From Brasenia schreberi (taxonomy: Eukaryota; Streptophyta; Magnoliopsida; Nymphaeales; Cabombaceae): 64,000 bases of DNA. Shown piece by piece: positions 36,381 to 46,946 of this stretch (positions are counted from its first letter, which is position 1; each line of letters begins with the position of its first letter). The notes under the pieces were generated by a model. It did no database searches. It had not been told where the DNA came from and saw only the letters and a program-made list of their open reading frames with translations. The position numbers and the translations under genes were made by a program. The stretch is from positions 17,893,501 to 17,957,500 of the forward strand of contig JAYKKT010000061.1 of assembly GCA_036023115.1 (NCBI GenBank), in the 5' to 3' direction.

Positions 36381-37620
36381 GCAAGTTGGAACCCTCACCT
36401 CACCCAGCCGGGCCCTCTCCTTCTCCCATTTCCTCACCTAGCCGGGACCACTCTCCATCACCTCCGCCTGCTCCACCTGCTCCACCAGCTCTACCTGCAC
36501 CGCCACCTTCCCTCTTCCACTCTCCGTCGCCTCACCCAGCCGGACGCCACCACCTTCACCCAACCGAGCCAGCCGAGCTCCCATCCACACCCGGCTTCTC
36601 TCTTTGCCTTCCACCTCCTCTCCCCATTCGGTAAGTATCCTGCACTTTACCTAGCTCCTTCTCTACTCCCTCTCCACTCCCAGCCACCCACCATACCATC
36701 ACCTTACCTACACAACAGCCCCTCGCCGCCACCACTCCCACTCGGCCAAACCTTAGCCGCCCCAGCCATTTGCCCCTACCTAACTCCCCTCAACTAAACC
36801 CGACCACCCTATTAGATTTCCTAAGACCTGCCCATAACACTCCCTTATACCTACTATCCCCACTATCACCTAGCCCCATCACCTAACTAGCTACCTTTCC
36901 ATACTCCAACCTTAGTCATCCTAGCAGCCCGCCACCACCACATCTTCCTAGTCGGCCACTCCAACCGGCTATTGCTTCATTCGGCCAGTCATCACCATTC
37001 CCCTAGGTGTCCCATTCGGCCTTCCCATAAACTCCCCTTTAGGTCCACTTTCCCTAAACACTCGACTCTCCTAGTGACCCTAAAAACTCACTTGGTCCAG
37101 CCCCTTTAACCCCCCACATCGAGGCTACACCCATTTGCAGTCGGCCACCTTCGAGGCGCCTATCCCGCGCCCCACTTGCAGCCGGCCAGCCCCTTTGGTC
37201 ACCAATCCTCGCGGAACTCCCGTTTGCAGCCCAAGGCGAAGCCCAAGCCCAGGCTCAAGCAAGACCTCTACGGACCAGCTATTCGTAAGTGTCTAAACTC
37301 GGTCTTTAGTTGTATACTTGCTTGAGATTCAATTTGATACGGGGTTGTAATAACGGAGCATAGTCTCCCCCCGCTTGTAATAACGTGGCTTGGCACAACC
37401 ACACGTGCACTCTCTTAGTTGTGCACGATTTTGAACACACACGGGCCAAATCAGCCCCTAATACATAAGTGTGTATATATACTTTCATTTTCGAAGGGTT
37501 TTGTTTAAGTTGGGTGAGTTGTCTTTCAATTCAAGCACTCACACACATTGAGCTTTCGCTCTTATTTGAAAGACCCAAGTAAGGGCCGACCTATACTATT
37601 TGGGTTTCATTTCATGTCGT

Positions 37621-38290
37621 GTGAGTAAGTCTTTCAATTCAAGCACTCTCACACACATTGAGCTTTCGCTCTTATTTGAAAGACCCAAGTAAGGGCCGAC
37701 CCATACTATTTGGGTTTCATTTCATGTCGTGTGAGTAGGTCTTTCAATTCAAGCACTTTCACACACATTGAGCCTTCGCTCTTACTCCCAAGACCTTAGT
37801 AAAGGCCTTATTGCAGTTATATTTGGGTTTCATTTATGTCGTGTGTGTAGTACTTCAATTCAAGCACTCTCACACACATTGAGCCTTCGCTCTTACTCCC
37901 AAGACCTTAGTCAAGGCCATACTGCAATTTATATTTGGGTTTCATTTCATGTCGTGTGAGTAAGTCTTTCAATTCAAGCACTCTCACACACATTGAGCTT
38001 TCGCTCTTATTTGAAAGACCCAAGTAAGGGCCGACCCATACTATTTGGGTTTCATTTCATGTTGTGTGAGTAAGTCTTTCAATTCAAGCACTTTCACACA
38101 CATTGAGCCTTCGCTCTTACTCCCAAGACCTTAGTAAAGGCCTTATTGCAGTTATATTTGGGTTTCATTTATGTCGTGTGTGTAGTACTTCAATTCAAGC
38201 ACTCTCACACACATTGAGCCTTCGCTCTTACTCCCAAGACCTTAGTCAAGGCCATACTGCAATTTATATTTGGGTTTAATTTCATGTCGT
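37621..38290 (+). repeat. 335-bp direct duplication of LTR tandem-repeat units
   Basis: The block starting GTGAGTAAGTCTTTCAATTC at 37621 recurs at 37956 with very few changes. It contains three units of the family's roughly 100-bp repeat. The 3' LTR of B has only one copy of the block. Confidence 0.85.
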
Positions 38291-38984
38291 GTGTGTAAGT
38301 CTTTCAATTCAAGCACGCACCCATATTGAGCCTTCGCCCTTATTTGTAAGACCCGAGTAAGGGCTCATATACATAATCTATATACATATCTCCCTTCGGT
38401 TATTTCCCTTCGGTTATTTCCCTTCGGTTATTTCCCTTCGGTAATTTCCCTTCAGTCATTTCCCTTCAGTATTGTCTTTACATTTCGGGTTTTCCCTTTG
38501 GAGTAGCGTGAGTTTGCATTGCATCTACGCCATACCACGAGGTAGGACGCATATTGCATCGAAGCAAGCCCCACTCGAATTCGCCCATGTAGTGGAGTGT
38601 TCATAACACACAAACTAGGTGGCCCGAAAAGGGATAAAAGAAAAGACTTAGGCACGTGCAAATCCACGTGATCTAAAACATGCAATCGCATCTTAAAGAC
38701 CCAAAATAGACACCTCGAACCGCTTCGTAGACTTTCTCTCCAAAAACTCGATTTTTGCAAAGCGTACAGACTGACCCTTGCGCATCGGTTGAAGAAGGTC
38801 TGCGACGACAAGAGCTTACTTGCTCACAGTCGCCACGTTTAGAAGTCAGTGTTAAAAATATCTTCGCTAGCTTAGGTAAGCTAGCTGGCACGACCTGTTT
38901 GCATACATAGGCCTTAGACGCACGAGAGAATCCGCTCCAAGCCCTGAAAAAGGCGGAAGAGGCGGGGATTTTCACGCGTCTACA

Positions 38985-39124
38985 GAGATTGGCACGCCCG
39001 GTGGGACGTGGGTCTTTCAAAAATCGAGTTTTAAGTTTTAGTCTTGCGAAAATTTTAAAAAGGTGTCGTTTTAACTTGTTTTCTTTTGCTTGTACTTAGG
39101 ATATTTTGAAAAAGCTTGAAAAGC
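38985..39124 (+). promoter_or_regulatory. Leader of B with primer-binding-type site and splice acceptor
   Basis: GAGAT is followed by TGGCACGCCCGGTGGGAC (38990-39007), identical to A. A pyrimidine-rich stretch ending TACTTAG at 39099 lies 25 bases before the gag ATG, as in A and, on the minus strand, in G (56943-56942). Confidence 0.7.
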
Positions 39125-41994
39125 ATGTCAAAATCCAATCCAAGTGAAGTGTCGAGCCAAGGCTCATGCGCATCAAGTTCTCACTCTAGGAGGATTTTCA
39201 AAAAGAAAATAAAACTAGATGAAATCGAGGACTTGAGAAGGGAGTTTGAGGCCAAAATCGATGCTCTCAGCCAAGAGGCTGAAGTAGGCGATTCATGTTC
39301 ATCGAACGGTGAACAAAGGCCTAAAAAAAAATCTGAAAAACCTCGCAAGCAAAAAGAGGCCTCCGTAATAGAAGGCAACCAATACCACGAGTCCTTCACA
39401 CAAAAGGACCGTAAAGCCCTACAGCAGTTACTAAAAGGGCAGAATAAAGAGAAAAAAAGCTACGCCCTGTCTGATTTCCTTCCTATGGACTACGAAATAG
39501 ACAGTGACGATGAAATACCGAACTTCCATCGGTATGATGGCATGGGAGACCCTAGGTCTCACTTGCAGCTTTTCTCACGTCGAGCCCATAAGAAGAAAAA
39601 AGACTCGATGAAATGGGTGTATTGGTTCCCTCTATCCCTTAAAGGCACAGCTGCCAAATGGCTGGCTTCCTACGATTTAAGCCAGTTCGCTACCTTTAAA
39701 GAGTTAGCGAACTGCTTAATGCAAAGATTTGCACACAACGTGGAAGTCACGCCAACCCTGAATAGCTTAAGGGATACAAAGCAAGGCATGAACGAAGATG
39801 TGCATGCCTTCATTATAAGATGGAGGTCACTTTTGGGCCCAGTGCGAGAGCCCATATCCGAAGGATGCGCAGTAATGCTCATCCTGGATAATTTCAAAAG
39901 CGAGTTAGAAACCCTTCTCTCGCTCCATGAGATTTCAACTTTCCATAAGTTGATCAAAATGGCCTCCCTTTTCGAGACCAACTTGCGAAAAGGGACATAC
40001 GACCACTTATGGAAAGGAAGTGCCGTTCCAAAAACCCGCTTGGAAAAGCCCAACGCATATGGGCTGCCCACGACGGACAAAGGGGCAAAGCCCCATAAAA
40101 TCGCCAATGTCCGGGTGGATCCAGGCATGGCGGGTACTTCCAAAAATTTCGAAAAATTGGAAAATAAGAGGGAACGCAATTTTCAAAAACCGGTTGAAAA
40201 ACGGGAGTATACTCCACTGGGGCAACCTGTGTCGGAGGTCCTAGACCTCTTACTCGCCCAAGGCATGATCGAACTCCCTGAAATCCCCGAAGGAGTCACG
40301 TCCAAAGGGGGGTATTTAAACCGATTTTGTAAGTATCATCGGCTCAAAGGCCATGATACCAAACGCTGCTTCTTTCTTTTAAACAAAATTGAGAACTTGA
40401 TAGCAGAAGGCCGGCTCCAGGTCACTGCGGAACTTGAGCCACCTCAAGCTATCTTCAAGGAACCCTTTCCCAAACACGCCAGTGGCAGTGGGAAAGGAAA
40501 GGAGGTATGTACCCTCACCATTTCCAAGGAACTAGCGCAAAAGCCAGAACCTGGTCAACCTACTTGTGCGCCCATCCTTGTACTATACAAGAGGCCCGCC
40601 CAAGTCGTCATTCAGGGACCACCAAAAGTGGAAACCCCGGTAAAACCAGTTTTAAAAATCCAAGGTTCTCCTCAGCTCATCCTTAGAGCCAAGTTTAGCA
40701 GAAACCCTAGGCTGGTCGTGGGGGAAGTCACTAGATCCGAGAGGATCTATCAACCCCCGTACCTTCAAGGTGCTCAAAAGGTGGTCAGTGTGCCTGGCCC
40801 CTCAAAAGCATGTATCCCTAGTGGTCTGCCAAAAGCAGATAAGGACAAAGTCATCCTAAATCCTTATGATTTCGAAAACCACCTTTCAAAGATTCCTATT
40901 CACATGTCTATCCTAGAGCTTATAAAAACCTCGCCTAGGCATAGACTTGTATTAGAGAAAATTCTAGAAAGGGCCAAGGTTGATTCGAACATAAGTCCGG
41001 AATCCTTGTCTGCCCAAGTGGCTTTATTAGGAGCAAAATCGCCCATCACCTTTTCGGAAGATGATGTAGATAGACCCTACGAAACCCATAACCAGGCCCT
41101 GCATATCGAGGTGGTTCTAAACAACCACTCTCTGGACAGGTGCCTAGTCGATGGTGGAGGAGGGCTCAACATCCTTCCACTTCATGTGGCGTACAAAATC
41201 GGAGTCACCTTGACTTCAGTAAACCCAAGCTCCATCGTTATCACTGGATACGATGGGAATGCGTCTAGACCTTTAGGATCCATCGAACTCCCAATGGAAA
41301 CGGGAGGGATCGAACACACGGGGGTGTTCCATGTCTTAGACATCCACCCCCATTATAACCTGTTGCTGGGAAGAACCTGGATACACAGTTTGGGTGCTGT
41401 GCCATCCACCTTCCACAAGTGTGTCAAGATCCCTTTTAGGGACCAGGTCGTAGTGATCCTAGGTGAGAGTCACCCACAACTTCAGGGGATCATAAACTCC
41501 CCTTGTTTATCAAGCTCCCAGGCCCATGAGGCTAACCTGGGGCAAATTATGGTTGAGCCACCTCGGCTCGTGTTGAACAACCCTAGGAAGGTTGTATGTG
41601 TGAAGGGGCCACCCAAAGCAGGCCCCCTCCCGACTCTAATCCTCCTAGGAAAACCCAAGCATTCCCTATTTCCAAAACCCCTGGACAAGAGGCCATACGA
41701 GCCTAATATGGACGATAGCATGTTCCAGGACCACGACTTGTATCCATCTTTTTAAAAAACAAAAGGTCGTGGAACATGTTATTGAACATGGGCTACACGC
41801 CCTACAAGAGTCTAGGGGCACAAAACCAGGGTCTCCTAGAGCCCATCCTGCCTAGGGCCAACCCAAGCCGATATGGGATCGGCTACACTCCCCGAATACC
41901 GCCGGAGCCACCCCCTGTGACCACCTGGGTCAAGGGTGCCCCGGAGCCTGTCTTAGAAGAAACCTACGATTTAGACCTCCTATTCCGAGTCTAA
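39125..41994 (+). pseudogene. gag-pro: gag-protease of element B, one late frameshift
   Basis: From ATG 39125 the frame is open for about 876 codons to a stop at 41753-41755. The product would be the Gag precursor of the particle plus the retropepsin that matures it. Visible parts are a Ser-rich N-terminus, a charged helix, a Lys-rich stretch, and the capsid domain with W-F-P-L-S-L-K-G (about 39622). A CX2HX4HX4C knuckle starts at Cys402, and a protease active site VDGGGG has its Asp at residue 676. A one-base loss near 41746 (three Cs reduced to two) ends the frame early. The native tail, ending LLFRV, is readable in the next frame to 41994. Everything up to and including protease is intact, so only the last 80 or so residues are lost. 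Confidence 0.9.
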
Positions 41995-42002
41995 CCCGTA
42001 GC

Positions 42003-42017
42003 GTTTTCCCTTTGTAG
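42003..42017 (+). promoter_or_regulatory. Candidate splice acceptor before pol (B)
   Basis: TTTTCCCTTTGTAG ends at 42017, 23 bases after the gag-protease stop. It is identical to the site in A at 16667. Confidence 0.45.
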
Positions 42018-42190
42018 GTATGACGGGAGATCCCTTTTCTAAAAATACCAAAAACATTTGAAAAACTTCAAATCAAAAAAATCGAAAAACAAGAAAAACC
42101 AAAAACAATGGAAAAACAAAAACTCGAAAAAAGAGTGCTTTGTATAGTTCCTAAGTTCTTGTTTTACAAAAACCCAAAAAAATTTAAAAT

Positions 42191-45100
42191 TTGGAAAATA
42201 CCAAAAAGGTTTTGTACATAGCTGCTCCTGGTAGGACTTTGGCAAAAGAAAAGGATTTCGAAAGAAACGTCGTCTGCATAGCCAGACCAAAAAGTTTGAA
42301 ATCACTTGAAAATCCAAGTACAAAACCAGGTTATTTTGAAAACCACGCATCAAGTTCCCTCGGGTCTATAGCCCACGAGAATGATCAAAACCCAGAAGTG
42401 GATCCCCTTGAGGAAGATCCCACTTCTGAGCTCCCAGAATTTCATAGAATTCTCGATTTTGAAAGACCTTCCCAATCAGTAGGAGGAGATTTCATAGAGG
42501 TGAACCTAGGGGATGATTCCAATCCCAAAACCATCAAAATAGGCGCATGCTTGCATGAAACTGAAAAGTTAGCATTCATTGCATTTCTACGAACCTATTT
42601 AGATGTGTTTGCATGGACGTATGAAGACATGCCGGGCATAGATCCCAGCATTGTCGAGCATCGTCTTCCCTTAGATACAGGTGTAAAACCCATAAAGCAG
42701 AAGCTTAGGAAAATACACCCGAATGTACACACGCAGGTCAAAGAGGGTTTAGAAGATCTACTAAAAGCCGGATTTATAAAACCCATTGCGTATTCTGATT
42801 GGTTGTCAAATATCGTTGTGGTTCGAAAAACCAATGGGAAAATTCGAATATGCATCGATTTTAGAAACCTGAATAAAGCCACTCCAAAGGATAATTATCC
42901 TTTACCAAACATAGATTTGATAGTCGATAGTACTGCAAATCATGAAATGTTTTCATTCATGGATGGCTATTCAGGCTATAATCAAATCAAACTAAGTCCA
43001 CGAGATCAGGGTAAGACCACCTTCACAACCCCATGGGGCACGTACTGCTATACAGTCATGCCCTTTGGTTTGAAAAATGCTGGCGCAACATACCAACGAG
43101 CCATGAACACGATCTTCCATGATCAAATTCATGAGCTTGTAGAAGTGTATGTAGATGATCTCTTGGCGAAATCCAAAACCCGATGCACCCATATCGAATG
43201 TTTACAAAAGATTTTCGAAAGGCTTAGGCTTTACAAAGTAAAGCTAAACCCTCAAAAATGTGTATTCGGGGTAGAATCAGGGAAACTTCTAGGCTTTATG
43301 GTGAGCCAAAGGGGAATAGAAGTCGACCCCTCTAAGTGTCGAGCCATCATAGACATGGCTCCACCCTCCAATCTCACCCAAATCCGTAGCCTCCAGGGTC
43401 GATTACAATTCGTGCGCCGATTCATATCGAATCTGGCAACTAGATGCGAACCCTTCAACAAACTGTTGAGGAAGGGTACGAAATTCTTATGGGATGACGA
43501 ATGCCAAAAGTCCTTCGAGAGACTGAAGGCATACTTGGTTAATCCCCCCGTTTTGAATCCTCCAAAGCAAGGAAAACCGCTTTTATTATACATCACCGTG
43601 CATGTAAACTCTTTAGGAGCCCTGTTGGCTCAATACGAGGATGACACCCATAAGGAGTATGCCATCTACTATATTTCGAAAACTCTCTTGGCTTATGAAC
43701 GAAATTATCAAGCCATGGAGAAGACGTGCTTGGCCCTAGTCTGGGCCTGCCAGAAGTTCAGACACTATTTCCTAGATCATGAGATCTGGATAGTGTCCAA
43801 GCTTGATCCAATCAAGCACTTGTTCGAAAAACCCATTCTCACGGGTAGATTGGGCAAATGGCAACTCCTTCTAATGGAGTATGATCTGAAATACCATCAC
43901 CAGATCTCCATTAAGGGGCAAGCCCTAGCAGATTACGTGGCTGAATTCCCCTTAGAGGACGCATATCCCACTCTTGTCAACATGCCTGATGAAGGCATAT
44001 TGCAAAACCATTTTCAAAACCACATTTTGGCAAATTCTTTCGAAAACCAAGTGTGGAAGATGCACTTCGACGGGGCACGAAACCAACGAGGGGCTGGTGC
44101 TGGGGTCATCCTAATCTCCCCTGAAAAGGGCGAGATTCCCATAGCAGTCCGCTTAGATTTCGAATGTTCCAACAACGTAGCTGAGTATGAAGCACTCATA
44201 CAAGGCTTAAGGATTTCGAAAACTCTAGGGGCATCATGCATCGAGGTCTTTGGAGATTCGCTCCTTGTCATAAACCAGGTTTTAAAAATTTGGCAAGTAC
44301 GTAATGAGAAACTACTTCCATATCACGAGTTGGCCACTCGATTGGTCCAATCCTTCCAGTCGTGTAAACTCACACACATAGGAAGAGAGGACAATGGCAT
44401 CGCCGATGCCCTCTCCTCCTTGGGTTCAGCCCTGAAGGTCGATCCCATTTCAGGGACCAGATCTTTGAAAATATGGCATGGGCCCCATCCATCCACACAC
44501 GACTTGGATATTTGCCAAAACAACCCAGAGTCTATTGAAAAACCCTGGTTCTATGACATAAAACAATTTTTAGAAAATGGGGGATTCACTGAGGATGCCA
44601 CATCCAAAGATAAGGCATTCATTCGTAAGATTTCGACCCAATACACCATTCTGGGTGGGGTCTTATACAAAAAGAGTTTTACCGGCATTCTGCTTAGGTG
44701 TATCGACCTAGAGGAGGCTAGGATAGTGATGCATGAGTTCCACGATGGAGAATGTGGAGGTCATGTTAATGCCAACATGATGGCAATGAAAATACTTAGA
44801 GGGGGCTATTTTTGGTCCACCCTGAAAAAGGATTGTCACGATCATGTTTGGAAGTGTCATCCGTGTCAAGTGCATGGGCACGCCATTCATATCCCTTCAT
44901 CTGCATTGCATTCCGTGGTCAGCCCCTGGCCATTTACCATGTGGGCGTTTGACATCGTAGGCCTAATATTTCCAAAGGCCTCGAATGGGCATCGATTTAT
45001 TTTAGCAGCCACGGAGTATTTCTCCAAGTGGGTGGAAGCCATTTCCCTAACGAATGTAATGGGGCAACATGTGGTGGCTTTCATCCGGAGGAATATTTTG

Positions 45101-45793
45101 GCTCGATTTGGGGTTCCACGAGACCTTGTGTCTGATAATGGTACCCCATTCAAGAATGAGCGGATGGTTAAGTTGTGCAACACGTATGGCATAACTCACC
45201 ACTTCTCCTCGCCCTACTACCCTCAAGGCAACGGCCAAGCCGAAGCCACAAACAAGACTCTCATTAGTATTATTGAGAAAACCTTAGAGAAGGGTAGGAC
45301 GTGGCACGAGAAGCTGGATGAAGCCTTATGGGCTTATAGGACTTCCATCCGGACTCCCACGAATGCCACACCATTCGAGTTGGTCTATGGCACAAACGCC
45401 ATTCTTCCCATTCATACCCAACTGCATTCATTCCATACATCCCTAGCACTCGACCTCCCCCTAGAGACGCTTGAGCATGCTAGGATGGCCGAACTAGATT
45501 TGCTAGATGAGAGGCGACTCCTTGCCATGGATCATGCTCGTGCATACCGGCAAAGGATAGCCCGACATTATAGCAAACACATGAGACCTCGCCACTTTGA
45601 AGTGGGAGATCTGGTCTTAAAAACCATCCACCATCATGGCCCACACCCCTTAGGTAAGTGGCGCCCCAACTGGGATGGACCCTATGTTGTACGAGCAACC
45701 ACTACGAGCAATTCGTATTGGTTGATCAATGTAGAAGGTAGGAATTTAGCAGATCCTATCAATATTCAATACTTAAAGAAGTATCATGTGTAG
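42191..45793 (+). CDS. pol: pol of element B: RT, two RNase H domains, integrase
   Basis: The frame is open for 1,200 codons, the only unbroken RT-to-integrase frame in the window. Residues are counted from 42191, where the codon is TTG. Reverse transcriptase spans about 42790-43560 with YVDD at residue 320. A first RNase H (about 43570-43950) has lost its acidic residues. A second, archaeal-type RNase H (about 44055-44430) keeps DGA (Asp627), AEYEAL and GDS. Integrase has an H-H-C-C finger (44732-44860), Asp921, Asp982 and Glu1018 (D,D-35-E) and the GPY/F motif near 45680, with no chromodomain. The natural start should be ATG 42108, but one base lost near 42155 puts that ATG out of frame, so the linker N-terminus is cut. 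The enzymes could copy RNA to DNA and insert it if translated. Confidence 0.9.
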   Translation: MENTKKVLYIAAPGRTLAKEKDFERNVVCIARPKSLKSLENPSTKPGYFENHASSSLGSIAHENDQNPEVDPLEEDPTSELPEFHRILDFERPSQSVGGDFIEVNLGDDSNPKTIKIGACLHETEKLAFIAFLRTYLDVFAWTYEDMPGIDPSIVEHRLPLDTGVKPIKQKLRKIHPNVHTQVKEGLEDLLKAGFIKPIAYSDWLSNIVVVRKTNGKIRICIDFRNLNKATPKDNYPLPNIDLIVDSTANHEMFSFMDGYSGYNQIKLSPRDQGKTTFTTPWGTYCYTVMPFGLKNAGATYQRAMNTIFHDQIHELVEVYVDDLLAKSKTRCTHIECLQKIFERLRLYKVKLNPQKCVFGVESGKLLGFMVSQRGIEVDPSKCRAIIDMAPPSNLTQIRSLQGRLQFVRRFISNLATRCEPFNKLLRKGTKFLWDDECQKSFERLKAYLVNPPVLNPPKQGKPLLLYITVHVNSLGALLAQYEDDTHKEYAIYYISKTLLAYERNYQAMEKTCLALVWACQKFRHYFLDHEIWIVSKLDPIKHLFEKPILTGRLGKWQLLLMEYDLKYHHQISIKGQALADYVAEFPLEDAYPTLVNMPDEGILQNHFQNHILANSFENQVWKMHFDGARNQRGAGAGVILISPEKGEIPIAVRLDFECSNNVAEYEALIQGLRISKTLGASCIEVFGDSLLVINQVLKIWQVRNEKLLPYHELATRLVQSFQSCKLTHIGREDNGIADALSSLGSALKVDPISGTRSLKIWHGPHPSTHDLDICQNNPESIEKPWFYDIKQFLENGGFTEDATSKDKAFIRKISTQYTILGGVLYKKSFTGILLRCIDLEEARIVMHEFHDGECGGHVNANMMAMKILRGGYFWSTLKKDCHDHVWKCHPCQVHGHAIHIPSSALHSVVSPWPFTMWAFDIVGLIFPKASNGHRFILAATEYFSKWVEAISLTNVMGQHVVAFIRRNILARFGVPRDLVSDNGTPFKNERMVKLCNTYGITHHFSSPYYPQGNGQAEATNKTLISIIEKTLEKGRTWHEKLDEALWAYRTSIRTPTNATPFELVYGTNAILPIHTQLHSFHTSLALDLPLETLEHARMAELDLLDERRLLAMDHARAYRQRIARHYSKHMRPRHFEVGDLVLKTIHHHGPHPLGKWRPNWDGPYVVRATTTSNSYWLINVEGRNLADPINIQYLKKYHV

Positions 45794-46946
45794 GATCTGG
45801 ATTAAATTCCAGTTTTCGAAAATTTTAAAGGGATAGCTGCCCTGAGACATGTGAATAAGGTGCAAAGGCGAACTCATGTGACCCTAAATGAGAGAATTCG
45901 CACTTGTGAAAGAGTGGAGTTTTCAAAATCGTGGTTGCATTTCAAAATCCTTCTTCTTACAAAGAAAGGCCTAGTTCAACATAGCAAGATACTTGCAAGT
46001 AGTACGTGCTATTTCTAAATAGGCTGATCTGGAATGGATCGAGTGTAGGCTTGGGATAAGTCCTCCCCTCTTCTCTTCTCCTTCCAAAAAGGAAAACAAA
46101 GGCCCAAATCAAAAGGGAATTTCCCATTTAAAGTCTCTTTCCAAAAGAAAGAAACCAGACTTCAAAAAGAAAAATCGATTCTCTTGTGAAAAAGAGGGAT
46201 TAAAGAAAAAATACTCCCAAAGGGAGACCCTCTATGAAAAAAAGGAAAAAGAGGCCAAAAAGCTCAAAAAGAGCAGTTTTCCGCCTTCTATGCCTCAAAC
46301 CACGGGACGCTTCAGAAAGGACCGTGGTATCTCTTTCCCATCCCTGGCTTATCCCAAGCTAAAGCATGGTTCATTTCAAGGAATCCTAAAGTAAAAATAG
46401 GATTTACTTACTTGAATTTCATCTTGTTTGAGAATTCGACGTTTCGAGTAAGGCGTAGGAATTTGAAATAACCTCCGCTAGATAAGCGAGTGTTAAGACT
46501 CAAACAAGGGCAAGCACGAAGAGCTCGAGATCCTTAGGATCGAGGCTCAAGACAGTTGTCCCTTTTGTAAATAGCTTTTGTAAATAAGTTTTGAAAACCG
46601 AACATCGAACAGCATAGGATTTGCTCACTTGGAGCAATAGACCTTGTAAGTCTCTAGAGTTCGACCACATCTGGTCTCTAGGAGGTCGCCACTCTTGGCA
46701 CCACACCCATGTCATTTGCATTCCACGCATGGTACTTGCATAAACATGATTCCATTCAGGACCTGATTCCATAGTAAAAACCCTTTGGCGTGATATCTCC
46801 TCCTACCAGAGTTTGCAAATTAAGATTTTGCTAAAAATGGGACGACCCCATATTCTTCGTGGCTAGATCTAGGGAGACATTAAAAGGGGTGTTTGTCATC
46901 TTTGCCCTTATCCAAATCAATTTGGACAAGGCCAAAGAGGGGCATC
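45794..46946 (+). other. 3' UTR of element B with hairpin and polypurine tract
   Basis: 1.15 kb without a sense gene. It ends with CCTTATCC and GGACAAGG arms round AAATCAATTT (46906-46931) and AAAGAGGGG (46934-46942), four bases before the 3' LTR. Confidence 0.85.

Larger units (their letters stand above)
35113..38984 (+). repeat. 5' LTR of element B
   Basis: 3,872 bases, the longest undisturbed LTR here. A 335-base block of tandem repeats is directly duplicated (37621-37955 and 37956-38290), which explains most of the excess over the 3' LTR. Two CACGTG boxes lie at 38653 and 38665. It ends GTCTACA at 38984. Confidence 0.95.
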
